A stretch of DNA of 12,604 nucleotides, from contig CACYDL010000102.1 in the NCBI GenBank assembly GCA_902773195.1, forward strand, positions 1 to 12,604, read 5' to 3'. Position 1 is the first letter of the stretch. Every line of letters starts with the position of its first letter. The position numbers and the translations under genes were made by a program. Positions 6,895-12,604 of the stretch are shown piece by piece. Origin of the DNA: an uncultured Lachnospiraceae bacterium (GTDB taxonomy: Bacteria; Bacillota_A; Clostridia; Lachnospirales; Lachnospiraceae). The notes below the pieces were generated by a model, which had not been told where the DNA came from, ran no database searches, and saw only the letters and a list, made by a program, of their open reading frames with translations.

Positions 6895-7971
6895 TCAAAG
6901 AATGTAGACGTCTCCCTCCTCGAAATCGAGATACGCCTTTTCGCCGGCCTCATAGGTCTTCTTGTTCACCGGGTTGTAGTCCGTGATCTGGACCGTCGTG
7001 TCGCCGACCAGCACCTGGTAGTACTGATAGGAGCCCATGAAGGTCGACAGGGTGACCTCGCAGCCCAGGTGTCCGCTGTCGGACAGCTTCACCGCCTCGG
7101 GCCGCAGAACCAGCACGGCCTTGCCGCCCGTCTGATCCTTCGAGTAGTCCTTGACCGTCATCTGCTGGCCGGCCACCTCGATCCGCGCCATCTCTCCTTC
7201 CCGGGAGATCACGTCCGCGTCGAGGAAATTGGCCTCGCCGATGAAGTCGGCCACGAATTTCGAGTTGGGATGATAGTAGATCTCCCTGGGCGTGCCGATC
7301 TGCTCCACCCGCCCCTGGCTCATGATGATGATCTTGTCGGAAATGCTCATCGCCTCCGACTGGTCGTGGGTGACGTAGATCGCCGTGATGCCGACCTTCT
7401 GCTGGATCTTGCGGATCTCGGTCCTCATCGTCACGCGGAGCTTCGCGTCGAGGTTCGAGAGGGGCTCGTCGAAGAGCAGAACGCCCGGCTCCAGCACCAG
7501 CGCCCTCGCGAGGGCGACCCTCTGCTGCTGGCCGCCGGAGAGCTGGTTGGTCATTCTCTCTTCCATGCCCTCAAGCTCGACCAGCTTCAGGATCTCCGTC
7601 ACCTTCTGACGGATCTCCTCCTTCGGCATCTTCCGGATCTTGAGGCCGTAGGCGACGTTGTCAAACACGTTGTAATGCGGCAGAAGCGCGTAGCTCTGGA
7701 ACACCATCGCGGTGTCGCGCTTGTTGGGGGTCAGCTCGTTGATGGGCTCGCCGCCCAGGTAGATCTCCCCCTCGTCGGGACTTTCGAATCCGGCGATCAT
7801 GCGGAGCGTCGTGGTCTTTCCGCAGCCCGAGGGGCCGAGCAGCGTCACGAACGTCCCCGGCTCGATCTCGAGGTCCGTGTCCTTCACGGCGTAGAATTCC
7901 TTCTTTGTTTTCGGATCCTGGTATATCTTGGAAATGTGTTCAAGGCGGACGCCTTTTTTCTCTTTTGCCAT
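6895..7971 (-). CDS. ABC importer ATPase, FbpC/PotA-like
   Basis: 358 residues, full length for an importer ATPase of the Fe3+/spermidine/phosphonate class. The nucleotide-binding domain has Walker A GPSGCGKT (46-53), Q-loop Gln92, signature LSGGQ (144-148), Walker B LLFDEP (165-170), D-loop SNLD and the switch His202 (VTHDQ). A TOBE-type regulatory domain follows from about residue 245 (FLDADVISREGE, VLRPEAVKL). It should energise the fused permease encoded upstream. AGGAG lies 5-6 nt before the ATG. The gene is separated from the permease gene by a 276-bp gap filled with tandem repeats, which is unusual for subunits of one transporter. The substrate is not readable from the ATPase itself. 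Confidence 0.95.
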   Translation of the reverse strand: MAKEKKGVRLEHISKIYQDPKTKKEFYAVKDTDLEIEPGTFVTLLGPSGCGKTTTLRMIAGFESPDEGEIYLGGEPINELTPNKRDTAMVFQSYALLPHYNVFDNVAYGLKIRKMPKEEIRQKVTEILKLVELEGMEERMTNQLSGGQQQRVALARALVLEPGVLLFDEPLSNLDAKLRVTMRTEIRKIQQKVGITAIYVTHDQSEAMSISDKIIIMSQGRVEQIGTPREIYYHPNSKFVADFIGEANFLDADVISREGEMARIEVAGQQMTVKDYSKDQTGGKAVLVLRPEAVKLSDSGHLGCEVTLSTFMGSYQYYQVLVGDTTVQITDYNPVNKKTYEAGEKAYLDFEEGDVYIL

Positions 7972-7992
7972 TGCTTCTCCTCTCCTGCCGCT

Positions 7993-8010
7993 CCCCGGCG
8001 CTTCCCGGGG
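7993..8010 (-). other. GC-rich hairpin upstream of the ATPase ribosome binding site
   Basis: CCCCGG (7993-7998), loop CGCTTC and CCGGGG (8005-8010) form a perfect 6-bp GC stem. It stands about 12 nt before the AGGAG of the ATPase gene and directly after the tandem array in the transcript. It could keep the array from folding over the ribosome binding site; that is inference. Confidence 0.45.
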
Positions 8011-8052
8011 ACGCGGCGCTTCCGTGCGGCTGTATTGCGGCTTCGCGGCTCA

Positions 8053-8258
8053 CCTGCGGGATTCCGTTTCCCTCAGGCGCCTTCTCCGAGGCTTACCTGC
8101 GGGATTCCGTTTCCCTTCAGGCGCCTTCTCCGAGGCTCTCCTGCGGGATTCCGTTTCCCTTCAGGCGCCTTCTCCGAGGCTCTCCTGCGGGATTCCGTTT
8201 CCCTCAGGCGCCTTCCCTGCGGCTCTTATGCGGATCCGGTTTCCTTCTCAGGCGGACC
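8053..8258 (-). repeat. 44-bp tandem hairpin array inside the ABC operon
   Basis: Four near-identical units (8053-8095, 8096-8139, 8140-8183, 8184-8226; 43-44 bp) and a decayed fifth (8227-8258) that contains the permease stop codon. On the transcribed minus strand each unit reads AGAGCCTCGGAGAAGGCG, then CCTGAAGGGAAACGGAA, then TCCCGCAGG. Each can fold into two stems: GCCT/AGGC with a six-base loop, and CCTG-AA-GGGA / TCCC-G-CAGG around an AACGGAA loop. Copies 1 and 4 lack one T. Units abut directly with no spacers, so it is not a CRISPR array. The period is not a multiple of three, which excludes a repeated peptide. Confidence 0.92.
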
Positions 8259-9954
8259 CGCCGCTGCGGCTGGTGCCGAAGACCTTGATCAGGCCGTTCA
8301 TGATCAGCACGATGCCGTAGGTGATGGCGATCAGCACCGTCGCGTAGGCGCAGGCCACGCCGTAGTTGCCCTTCTCGGCCTGCTCGTTGATCTGGGTCGT
8401 GATGAGAAGGAACTGAGGCGTCACGAGCAGGATGACCGCGGAAATCGCGGTGATGCTGCGGACGAACGCCGTCACAAGCCCGCTGAAGAAGGAATCCTTG
8501 ATCAGGGGAAGGGTGACGCTGGTGAATACCTTCGCGGAATTCGCGCCCATGTCATAGGCGGATTCCTCGATGGACTTGTCGATCTGCCGCAAGGCGGAAA
8601 TACCGCTGCGGGTTCCCGTCGGAAGACTCCGGACCACGAACACGATGATCAGGATGAGGCCCGTCCCGTAAATTCCCTGCATGACGCCCGTCCGGAAGAT
8701 GCCGTTGGCGAATCCCCGGATGTACCCGATGCCGAGGACGGTGCCGGGAACGGCCATCGCCAGCATGGAGACGAATTCGATGAACGCCTTCGCCCGGAAT
8801 TTCCGCTTGACCACCAGGTAGGCGATCACCATGGAGAGAAACGCGGTGATCACCGCCGCGATCAGCGACAGGACGATGGAGTCGCGGAAGGCCTTAAGTC
8901 CGCTGGTCTTCAGCATGTACTGGAACCACTTGAGGCTGAGGGAGTAGTCCCTGCCCCAGAGCTTGAAGCACGCGCCGATGGGAACCATGATGTACATCAG
9001 GATGACGAAGGACGCGACGACGCTGCAGAAAATCGTGAGGGGCAGCGTCACGCTCCGGTCCTCGATCAGCATCCTGACCCGCGAGGCCTTGCCCGTGAGG
9101 GTCGCCGCCGTCTTGCTCTCAAGGTAGTACTTCTGTATCAGGAACAGGATGACCGTCAGCGACAGCAGGACGACGGACATCGCCGCGGCGCCGGTGGAGT
9201 CATAGGCGCCCGTCACCTGCAGGTAGATGGTGGTGGCGAGGGTGTCGTAGGAGCCTCCGATCATCATCGGGTTGGCGAAGTCCGCGACCGACTCGATGAA
9301 GGTGACGAGGAAGGCGTTGCCGAGGCCGGGAAGCAGGAGGGGCAGGGTCACGCTGGTGAACACCTTCCAGCGGGTCGCCCCCATGTCCCTCGTGGCCTCC
9401 TCCAAAGACGGATCGATGTTCTTCAGAAGTCCCCTCAGCATGAGGTAGCAGACGGGGAAGAAGGTCAGCGTCTGGACGATGGCGATTCCCTTGAGTCCGT
9501 AGACGTTGGCCCCGCGGATCCCCAGGAGCGACTTCGTGATGATGCCGCTCCGGCCGAACAGCATGATCATCGACAGGGACAGCACGAAGGGCGGGGAGAC
9601 GACCGGCAGCATGGAGACGACGCCGAAGAGCTTCTCCAGGATCTTCGTCCGGACCTTCACGTAGACCTCGACATAGGCGAAGAGAAGTCCGATGACCGTG
9701 GAGGCGATGCCGACGATGAAGCCCAGGACAAGGGTGTTTTTAAACGCCGTCCGGAAGCGGGACAGACTCAGGACCCTCCGGAACACGTCCAGCGTGAGCT
9801 TTCCCTCCGAGTACACGCTGTCGATCAGAAGCATCAGCAGCGGATACAGGATAAAAAGCGCGAGAAAAACCAGCAGTATCGCGATCATTCCGACCAGGAT
9901 GGGATCCGAAAAGAATTTCTTTCTCTCCAGCCTGGCATTCTGATTATTTGCCAT
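8248..9954 (-). CDS. Fused double-domain ABC permease, FbpB/AfuB-like
   Basis: 568 residues, twice the length of a single permease domain. It has about 12 hydrophobic segments, and each half carries the cytoplasmic EAA loop that docks to the ATPase: EEATRDMGATRWKVFTSVTLP (about 185-205) and EESAYDMGANSAKVFTSVTLP (about 463-483). This two-in-one layout is typical of the ferric/hexose-phosphate/phosphonate importers (FbpB, AfuB). A hydrophilic stretch near 278-302 joins the halves. I chose the ATG at 9954: GGAGG lies 7 nt upstream, whereas the ATG at 9960 is only 1 nt from it. The gene follows the binding-protein gene after an intrinsic terminator, so its expression probably depends on read-through. 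The stop codon lies within a decayed unit of the downstream tandem repeat. Confidence 0.95.
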   Translation of the reverse strand: MANNQNARLERKKFFSDPILVGMIAILLVFLALFILYPLLMLLIDSVYSEGKLTLDVFRRVLSLSRFRTAFKNTLVLGFIVGIASTVIGLLFAYVEVYVKVRTKILEKLFGVVSMLPVVSPPFVLSLSMIMLFGRSGIITKSLLGIRGANVYGLKGIAIVQTLTFFPVCYLMLRGLLKNIDPSLEEATRDMGATRWKVFTSVTLPLLLPGLGNAFLVTFIESVADFANPMMIGGSYDTLATTIYLQVTGAYDSTGAAAMSVVLLSLTVILFLIQKYYLESKTAATLTGKASRVRMLIEDRSVTLPLTIFCSVVASFVILMYIMVPIGACFKLWGRDYSLSLKWFQYMLKTSGLKAFRDSIVLSLIAAVITAFLSMVIAYLVVKRKFRAKAFIEFVSMLAMAVPGTVLGIGYIRGFANGIFRTGVMQGIYGTGLILIIVFVVRSLPTGTRSGISALRQIDKSIEESAYDMGANSAKVFTSVTLPLIKDSFFSGLVTAFVRSITAISAVILLVTPQFLLITTQINEQAEKGNYGVACAYATVLIAITYGIVLIMNGLIKVFGTSRSGGSA

Positions 9955-9979
9955 ATCCATTCCTCCGGATGAGAAGTGG

Positions 9980-10009
9980 GCCGGAAGACGGGCGGACCCG
10001 TTTCCCGGC
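9980..10009 (-). other. Imperfect 13-bp hairpin with GGGAAAC core, upstream of permease
   Basis: On the minus strand GCCGGGAAACGGG, loop TCCG, then CCCGTCTTCCGGC form a 13-position stem with one A-C mismatch and one G-U pair. It stands about 10 nt before the GGAGG of the permease gene. The left arm (GGGAAACGG) and loop region (TCCGCC) resemble the 44-bp repeat unit downstream, so this may be a solitary member of the same family. Confidence 0.55.
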
Positions 10010-10032
10010 TCCGTCTCCTTCCGTCAGGTATT

Positions 10033-10060
10033 AAAAAGGGGCTGCGCGCGCAGCCCCTTT
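10033..10060 (-). terminator. Intrinsic terminator after the binding-protein gene
   Basis: A perfect palindrome AAAGGGGCTGCGC / GCGCAGCCCCTTT (10035-10060) gives a GC-rich stem of up to 12 bp. On the minus strand it ends in TTTTT (10037-10033), the textbook layout of a rho-independent terminator. It lies about 110 bp after the binding-protein stop and about 80 bp before the permease start. Partial termination here would give more binding protein than permease and ATPase. Confidence 0.85.
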
Positions 10061-10117
10061 GCCTTAAAGCTCTTCCGCAAAAACGGTCACGGACGCGGCC
10101 CGCGCCGCTGCCCCGGA

Positions 10118-10157
10118 CACGGATTCGTCCGTGCCGCGGAAAATCGTCCGTGCCGCG
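10118..10157 (-). repeat. UUCG-type hairpin and 14-bp direct repeat in the 3' UTR
   Basis: CACGGA-TTCG-TCCGTG (10118-10133) is a perfect 6-bp stem with a four-base loop. The 14-mer TCGTCCGTGCCGCG occurs twice (10125-10138, 10144-10157), and the inverted CACGGACG occurs at 10088-10095. Alternative pairings are therefore possible between the binding-protein stop and the terminator. Confidence 0.5.
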
Positions 10158-10172
10158 CGATGCGCGCCGTGA

Positions 10173-11261
10173 TTATTCCTCAAGGAAGCGGCTGGTATCC
10201 GTGCCTTCGAGGGCCGCGAAGAAATCTTCGACGTACTTCGCCGTGTTCTCCTTGGCGTCCTCGAAATCATAGTCGATGGTGTTGTTCATATCCAGGCCGA
10301 ACTCGGCAGCCTCTTCCGGCTGGGTGGCGTTGGAGAGAACGAGGAACTGATAGGAGCCGTTCTCCTTGGCGATGTCGACGCATTCCGGAGAAAGCGCGAA
10401 CTCGATCCACAGCTTCGCGGCGTTCGGGTGAGCGGCGCCCTTGAAGATGGCCGTCGCGCCGACCTCGAAGGAGGTCCCGTCTTCCGGAACGATGAGGCCG
10501 ATGTTGTCATAACCCTGAAGGATCTGGTAGATTCCGTCGTGCAGGAAGCCCACGCCGATGACGCACTCGCCCGGGCCGACCATCTTGGACGGGCCGGAGC
10601 CGGACTTGGTGTACTGGGAGACGTTCTTGTCGAGCTCGACGAAATAGTTCATCGCCTCGTCGTGTCCCTTCATCTGGACCATCGTGTTGATGATCAGCTT
10701 CGCGGTTCCGGCGGTATTCGGGTTCGAGAGCATGATCAGGCCCTTGTATTCGGGCTTGAGAAGGTCGTCCCAGGTCTTCGGGGCCTCGAGGCCTTCCGCC
10801 TCCAGCTCCTCGTTGTTGACCATGAAGCCGAGGATTCCCTTGTAGATGCCGAACCAGTTGTTGTCGGGATCCTTGTAGTCGTCGGAGATCAGGTTGGCCG
10901 CGTTGACCGCGTCATAGGGCTCGAGGAGGCCGTCCACCACCGCTTCGTTGTAGGGATCGGTCGTGCCGCCGAACCACACGTCGCCCGACGGATTGCCGGC
11001 TTCTTCCTTGATCTTGGTATAGACTTCGGAAGTGGAAAGTCTCTGGTAGCTCGTCTTGATGCCGTACAGCTCCTCGAACTTGGAGCAGGCGGCCGCGAGA
11101 TATTCCTCCTCGCAGGAGCCGTATACCGTGAGTTCTCCCTCTTCCTGAGCGGCGGCGACAAGCTCGTCAAGGCCTGCCGCTTCGTCCGCGGCTGCCGGAA
11201 CAGCCGCCAGCATGCCGGCCGCTACGATGCCGGCGATTGCAAGTGCCAGTCTCTTCTTCAT
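10173..11261 (-). CDS. ABC importer substrate-binding protein, AfuA/FbpA-like
   Basis: 362 residues. A Sec signal peptide is clear (KKR, hydrophobic 5-21, AxA site PAAA/DEA near 25), but there is no lipobox cysteine; the first Cys is at 50. The mature part is a cluster-D type periplasmic-binding fold: LTVYGS first strand, DVWFGGTTDPY, hinge and C-terminal lobe. The motifs NVSQYTKSGSGP (213-224) and GVGFLHDG (236-243) match the AfuA-type subgroup. No Tyr-Tyr pair as used by FbpA for ferric iron is seen, and His241-Asp242 stand in that area. A phosphorylated sugar or phosphonate is therefore more likely than iron; this is inference. GGGAGG lies 6 nt before the ATG, and a good promoter precedes it. 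It is the first gene of the importer operon. Confidence 0.92.
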   Translation of the reverse strand: MKKRLALAIAGIVAAGMLAAVPAAADEAAGLDELVAAAQEEGELTVYGSCEEEYLAAACSKFEELYGIKTSYQRLSTSEVYTKIKEEAGNPSGDVWFGGTTDPYNEAVVDGLLEPYDAVNAANLISDDYKDPDNNWFGIYKGILGFMVNNEELEAEGLEAPKTWDDLLKPEYKGLIMLSNPNTAGTAKLIINTMVQMKGHDEAMNYFVELDKNVSQYTKSGSGPSKMVGPGECVIGVGFLHDGIYQILQGYDNIGLIVPEDGTSFEVGATAIFKGAAHPNAAKLWIEFALSPECVDIAKENGSYQFLVLSNATQPEEAAEFGLDMNNTIDYDFEDAKENTAKYVEDFFAALEGTDTSRFLEE

Positions 11262-11285
11262 ATTGGACCTCCCTTCTTTACTGCC

Positions 11286-11307
11286 GGGGCCTCCGGTTTC
11301 CGGCCCC
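11286..11307 (-). promoter_or_regulatory. 5' UTR hairpin of the importer operon
   Basis: On the minus strand GGGGCC, then GGAAACCGGA, then GGCCCC form a GC-rich stem whose interior is the GGAAAC core. It begins a few nucleotides after the predicted transcription start (near 11311) and ends about 12 nt before the GGGAGG. It could stabilise the mRNA 5' end or affect initiation. No T-tract follows, so it is not a simple attenuator. Confidence 0.5.
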
Positions 11308-11317
11308 TTCAGCGTCT

Positions 11318-11346
11318 ATCATATCAGCATATTGCACAATATTCAA
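11318..11346 (-). promoter_or_regulatory. Sigma-A promoter of the importer operon with palindrome in spacer
   Basis: On the minus strand -35 TTGAAT (11341-11346), a 17-bp spacer and -10 TATGAT (11318-11323). A 14-bp palindrome ATATTG-CA-CAATAT (11329-11342) fills most of the spacer and touches the -35, as repressor operators often do. AATATTC (11338-11344) is repeated inverted as GAATATT (11359-11365). The regulator is not in the window. Confidence 0.65.
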
Positions 11347-11368
11347 CAGGGAACGGAAGAATATTTTG

Positions 11369-12103
11369 TCAGAACTGCGTTCTGACCGCGGCCTTCAGGG
11401 CGATCTCCATCATGTCGTGGAAGCTGTCCTGGCGGTCGATGGCGGAGAGGCCTTCGCCCGTGAAAATGTGGTCCGAGATGGTGAGGATCGAGAGCGCTCT
11501 CTTGTGGTGCGCCATGGCCTCGATGTAGAGGCCGGCGGTCTCCATTTCGACCGCGAGAATGCCGAGATCCTTGGCCTTCTGGTTGACGTTCTTGTCGGGA
11601 TGATAGAAGAAATCCGACGTGTAGACGGAGCCGACGTCGGCCTTCACGCCCATCTCGCCGGCGGCGTCCACGGCGTGCTTCAGCATCTCGTAGTCGGCGG
11701 TCGGGGCGATCATGCCCGGAAGGCCGTAGGCGTCGTAGAAGCTGCAGTTCGTCGAGGCCGTCATCGCGATGACGACGTCCCTCAGATGCACGTCGTCCCC
11801 GAGGCCTCCGGCGGTGCCGACGCGGATCACTCCCTCGACCCCGAAGAACTCGAAGAGCTCATGGACGTAGATGCCGATGGACGGGACGCCCATGCCGGAG
11901 CCCATGACGGAGACTTCCCTGCCCTCGTAGGTGCCGGTGTAGGCGAACATGTTTCTGACGTCGTTGATGAGAACGGGATTCTCGAGGTAATGCTCCGCGA
12001 TGTACTTCGCGCGGAGCGGATCGCCCGGCATGAGGACGCATTTAGCGAAATGGGTTCCTTCCTTCAGTTCAATACACGCTGAGGGTGAAAAATTAGCAGG
12101 CAT
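11369..12103 (-). CDS. deoD: Purine nucleoside phosphorylase, DeoD type
   Basis: 244 residues, the usual size of the hexameric bacterial enzyme, which converts purine (deoxy)ribonucleosides and phosphate to free base and (deoxy)ribose-1-phosphate. Family motifs are clear: LMPGDPLRAKYIAE, GSGMGVPSIGIY with the phosphate loop, IRVGTAGGL, VEMETAGLY (base and ribose binding) and LTISDHIFTGE containing the catalytic Asp. AGGAGG lies 9 nt before the ATG. The mtnA gene ends 48 bp upstream, so the two are probably one operon, which suggests coupling to 5'-methylthioadenosine or 5'-deoxyadenosine salvage in addition to ordinary nucleosides. No T-tract terminator follows; the importer promoter starts almost directly after the stop. 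Confidence 0.96.
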   Translation of the reverse strand: MPANFSPSACIELKEGTHFAKCVLMPGDPLRAKYIAEHYLENPVLINDVRNMFAYTGTYEGREVSVMGSGMGVPSIGIYVHELFEFFGVEGVIRVGTAGGLGDDVHLRDVVIAMTASTNCSFYDAYGLPGMIAPTADYEMLKHAVDAAGEMGVKADVGSVYTSDFFYHPDKNVNQKAKDLGILAVEMETAGLYIEAMAHHKRALSILTISDHIFTGEGLSAIDRQDSFHDMMEIALKAAVRTQF

Positions 12104-12151
12104 AACGGTTTTCCTCCTGTAAGAGTTATATAGTTTAGTAAGCGTTGCGGT

Positions 12152-12604
12152 TCATTCCTCGAAGAGCTTCTTCAGGTTCACGTCGAAGGGCGGATAGACG
12201 ATGCCCCTGTCCGTGACGATGGCCGTGATCAGCTCGTGGTCGGTGACGTCGAAGGAGGGATTGAAGCACTTCGTCTCCTCCAGGGCCATCGGCTCCTTGT
12301 ACCACATCTTCTTGACCTCCTCGGGATCGCGGAGCTCGATGTGGATGTCGTCCCCCGTGGGGCAGTTCATGTCGATCGTGGATCTCGGCCCCAGCACGTA
12401 GAACGGAATCCCGTAGTGCTTCGCCAGGATCGCGACGCCGGAGGTGCCGATCTTGTTCGCCGTGTCCCCGTTGGCGGCGACGCGGTCGCAGCCCACGAAG
12501 CAGGCCTGGACCCAGCCGTTCTTCATCACCATGGAGGCCATGTTGTCGCAGATCAGGGTGACGTCCACCCCGGCCTTCTCCAGCTCGTAGGAGGTGAGAC
12601 GCGC
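12152..12604 (-). CDS. mtnA: S-methyl-5-thioribose-1-phosphate isomerase, C-terminal part
   Basis: The last 150 residues of a protein that runs off the right edge; the family is about 340-370 residues, so the N-terminal half is missing only because of the window limit. The frame continues through the edge ([12 protein letters not shown]). Motifs of the MtnA branch of the eIF2B-like superfamily are present: [30 protein letters not shown] with the catalytic Asp of CDR and the substrate-binding [13 protein letters not shown], and the C-terminal GIVYPPF. The enzyme isomerises methylthioribose-1-phosphate to methylthioribulose-1-phosphate in methionine salvage; paralogues can use deoxyribose-type or ribose-1-phosphate substrates. 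It lies upstream of and is probably co-transcribed with deoD. Confidence 0.93.
   Translation of the reverse strand, partial: ARLTSYELEKAGVDVTLICDNMASMVMKNGWVQACFVGCDRVAANGDTANKIGTSGVAILAKHYGIPFYVLGPRSTIDMNCPTGDDIHIELRDPEEVKKMWYKEPMALEETKCFNPSFDVTDHELITAIVTDRGIVYPPFDVNLKKLFEE

Noticed and set aside
8053..8258. Tandem array as a CRISPR
   Set aside because: Units abut directly without unique spacers, the period is 43-44 bp, and no cas gene is present.
5866..9972. A 1368-codon open frame on the plus strand, antisense to the importer, GNAT and fusion genes
   Set aside because: It mirrors the codon bias of GC-rich genes on the other strand, crosses several real genes and the tandem array, and its product is low-complexity His/Asp/Arg-rich sequence with no family motif.
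12104..12151. A separate promoter for deoD (TATATA near 12126)
   Set aside because: No recognisable -35 at a proper distance; the 48-bp gap fits an operon with mtnA.

Overview
The window looks like chromosomal DNA of a GC-rich member of the Clostridia, most likely a Lachnospiraceae-like Firmicute. The reasons are the Firmicute-type pair of a UvrX/UmuC-like Y-family polymerase with a YolD-like partner, a DUF5685 gene coupled to a DnaJ-domain gene, strong AGGAGG-type ribosome binding sites, and frequent GTG/TTG starts. Assignment below class level is inference. There are no phage, transposase, CRISPR, tRNA or rRNA signals.

Left part (1-2290, minus strand): a small membrane zinc-ribbon protein, then a DUF5685 protein whose stop overlaps the start of a DnaJ-domain/TPR-like protein by 4 bp. 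The DUF5685 protein has two Asp-rich motifs that resemble those of squalene/phytoene synthases. Divergent promoters in 2207-2319 drive the zinc-ribbon gene leftward and the polymerase gene rightward.

Plus-strand island (2291-4663): a Y-family translesion polymerase with a clamp-binding motif and its YolD-like partner. Between them lies a 63-bp tandem repeat (three copies) that keeps the reading frame open and makes the partner's start ambiguous.

Right part (4698-12604, minus strand): from right to left, mtnA (partial) and deoD (nucleoside and methylthioribose salvage), then an AfuA/FbpA-type ABC importer: binding protein, fused double permease, ATPase. The importer has a good promoter with a palindrome in its spacer and an intrinsic terminator after the binding-protein gene. 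A 44-bp tandem repeat, four copies plus a decayed fifth, sits between permease and ATPase. A GNAT acetyltransferase follows the ATPase closely, then a protein that fuses a YkgJ cysteine cluster to an alpha/beta hydrolase.

The most unusual signal is in the noncoding DNA. Each larger gap of the importer operon, and the gap between the polymerase and its partner, holds stem-loops built around a GGAAAC/GGGAAAC core, twice expanded into tandem arrays. This looks like a family of small structured intergenic elements.
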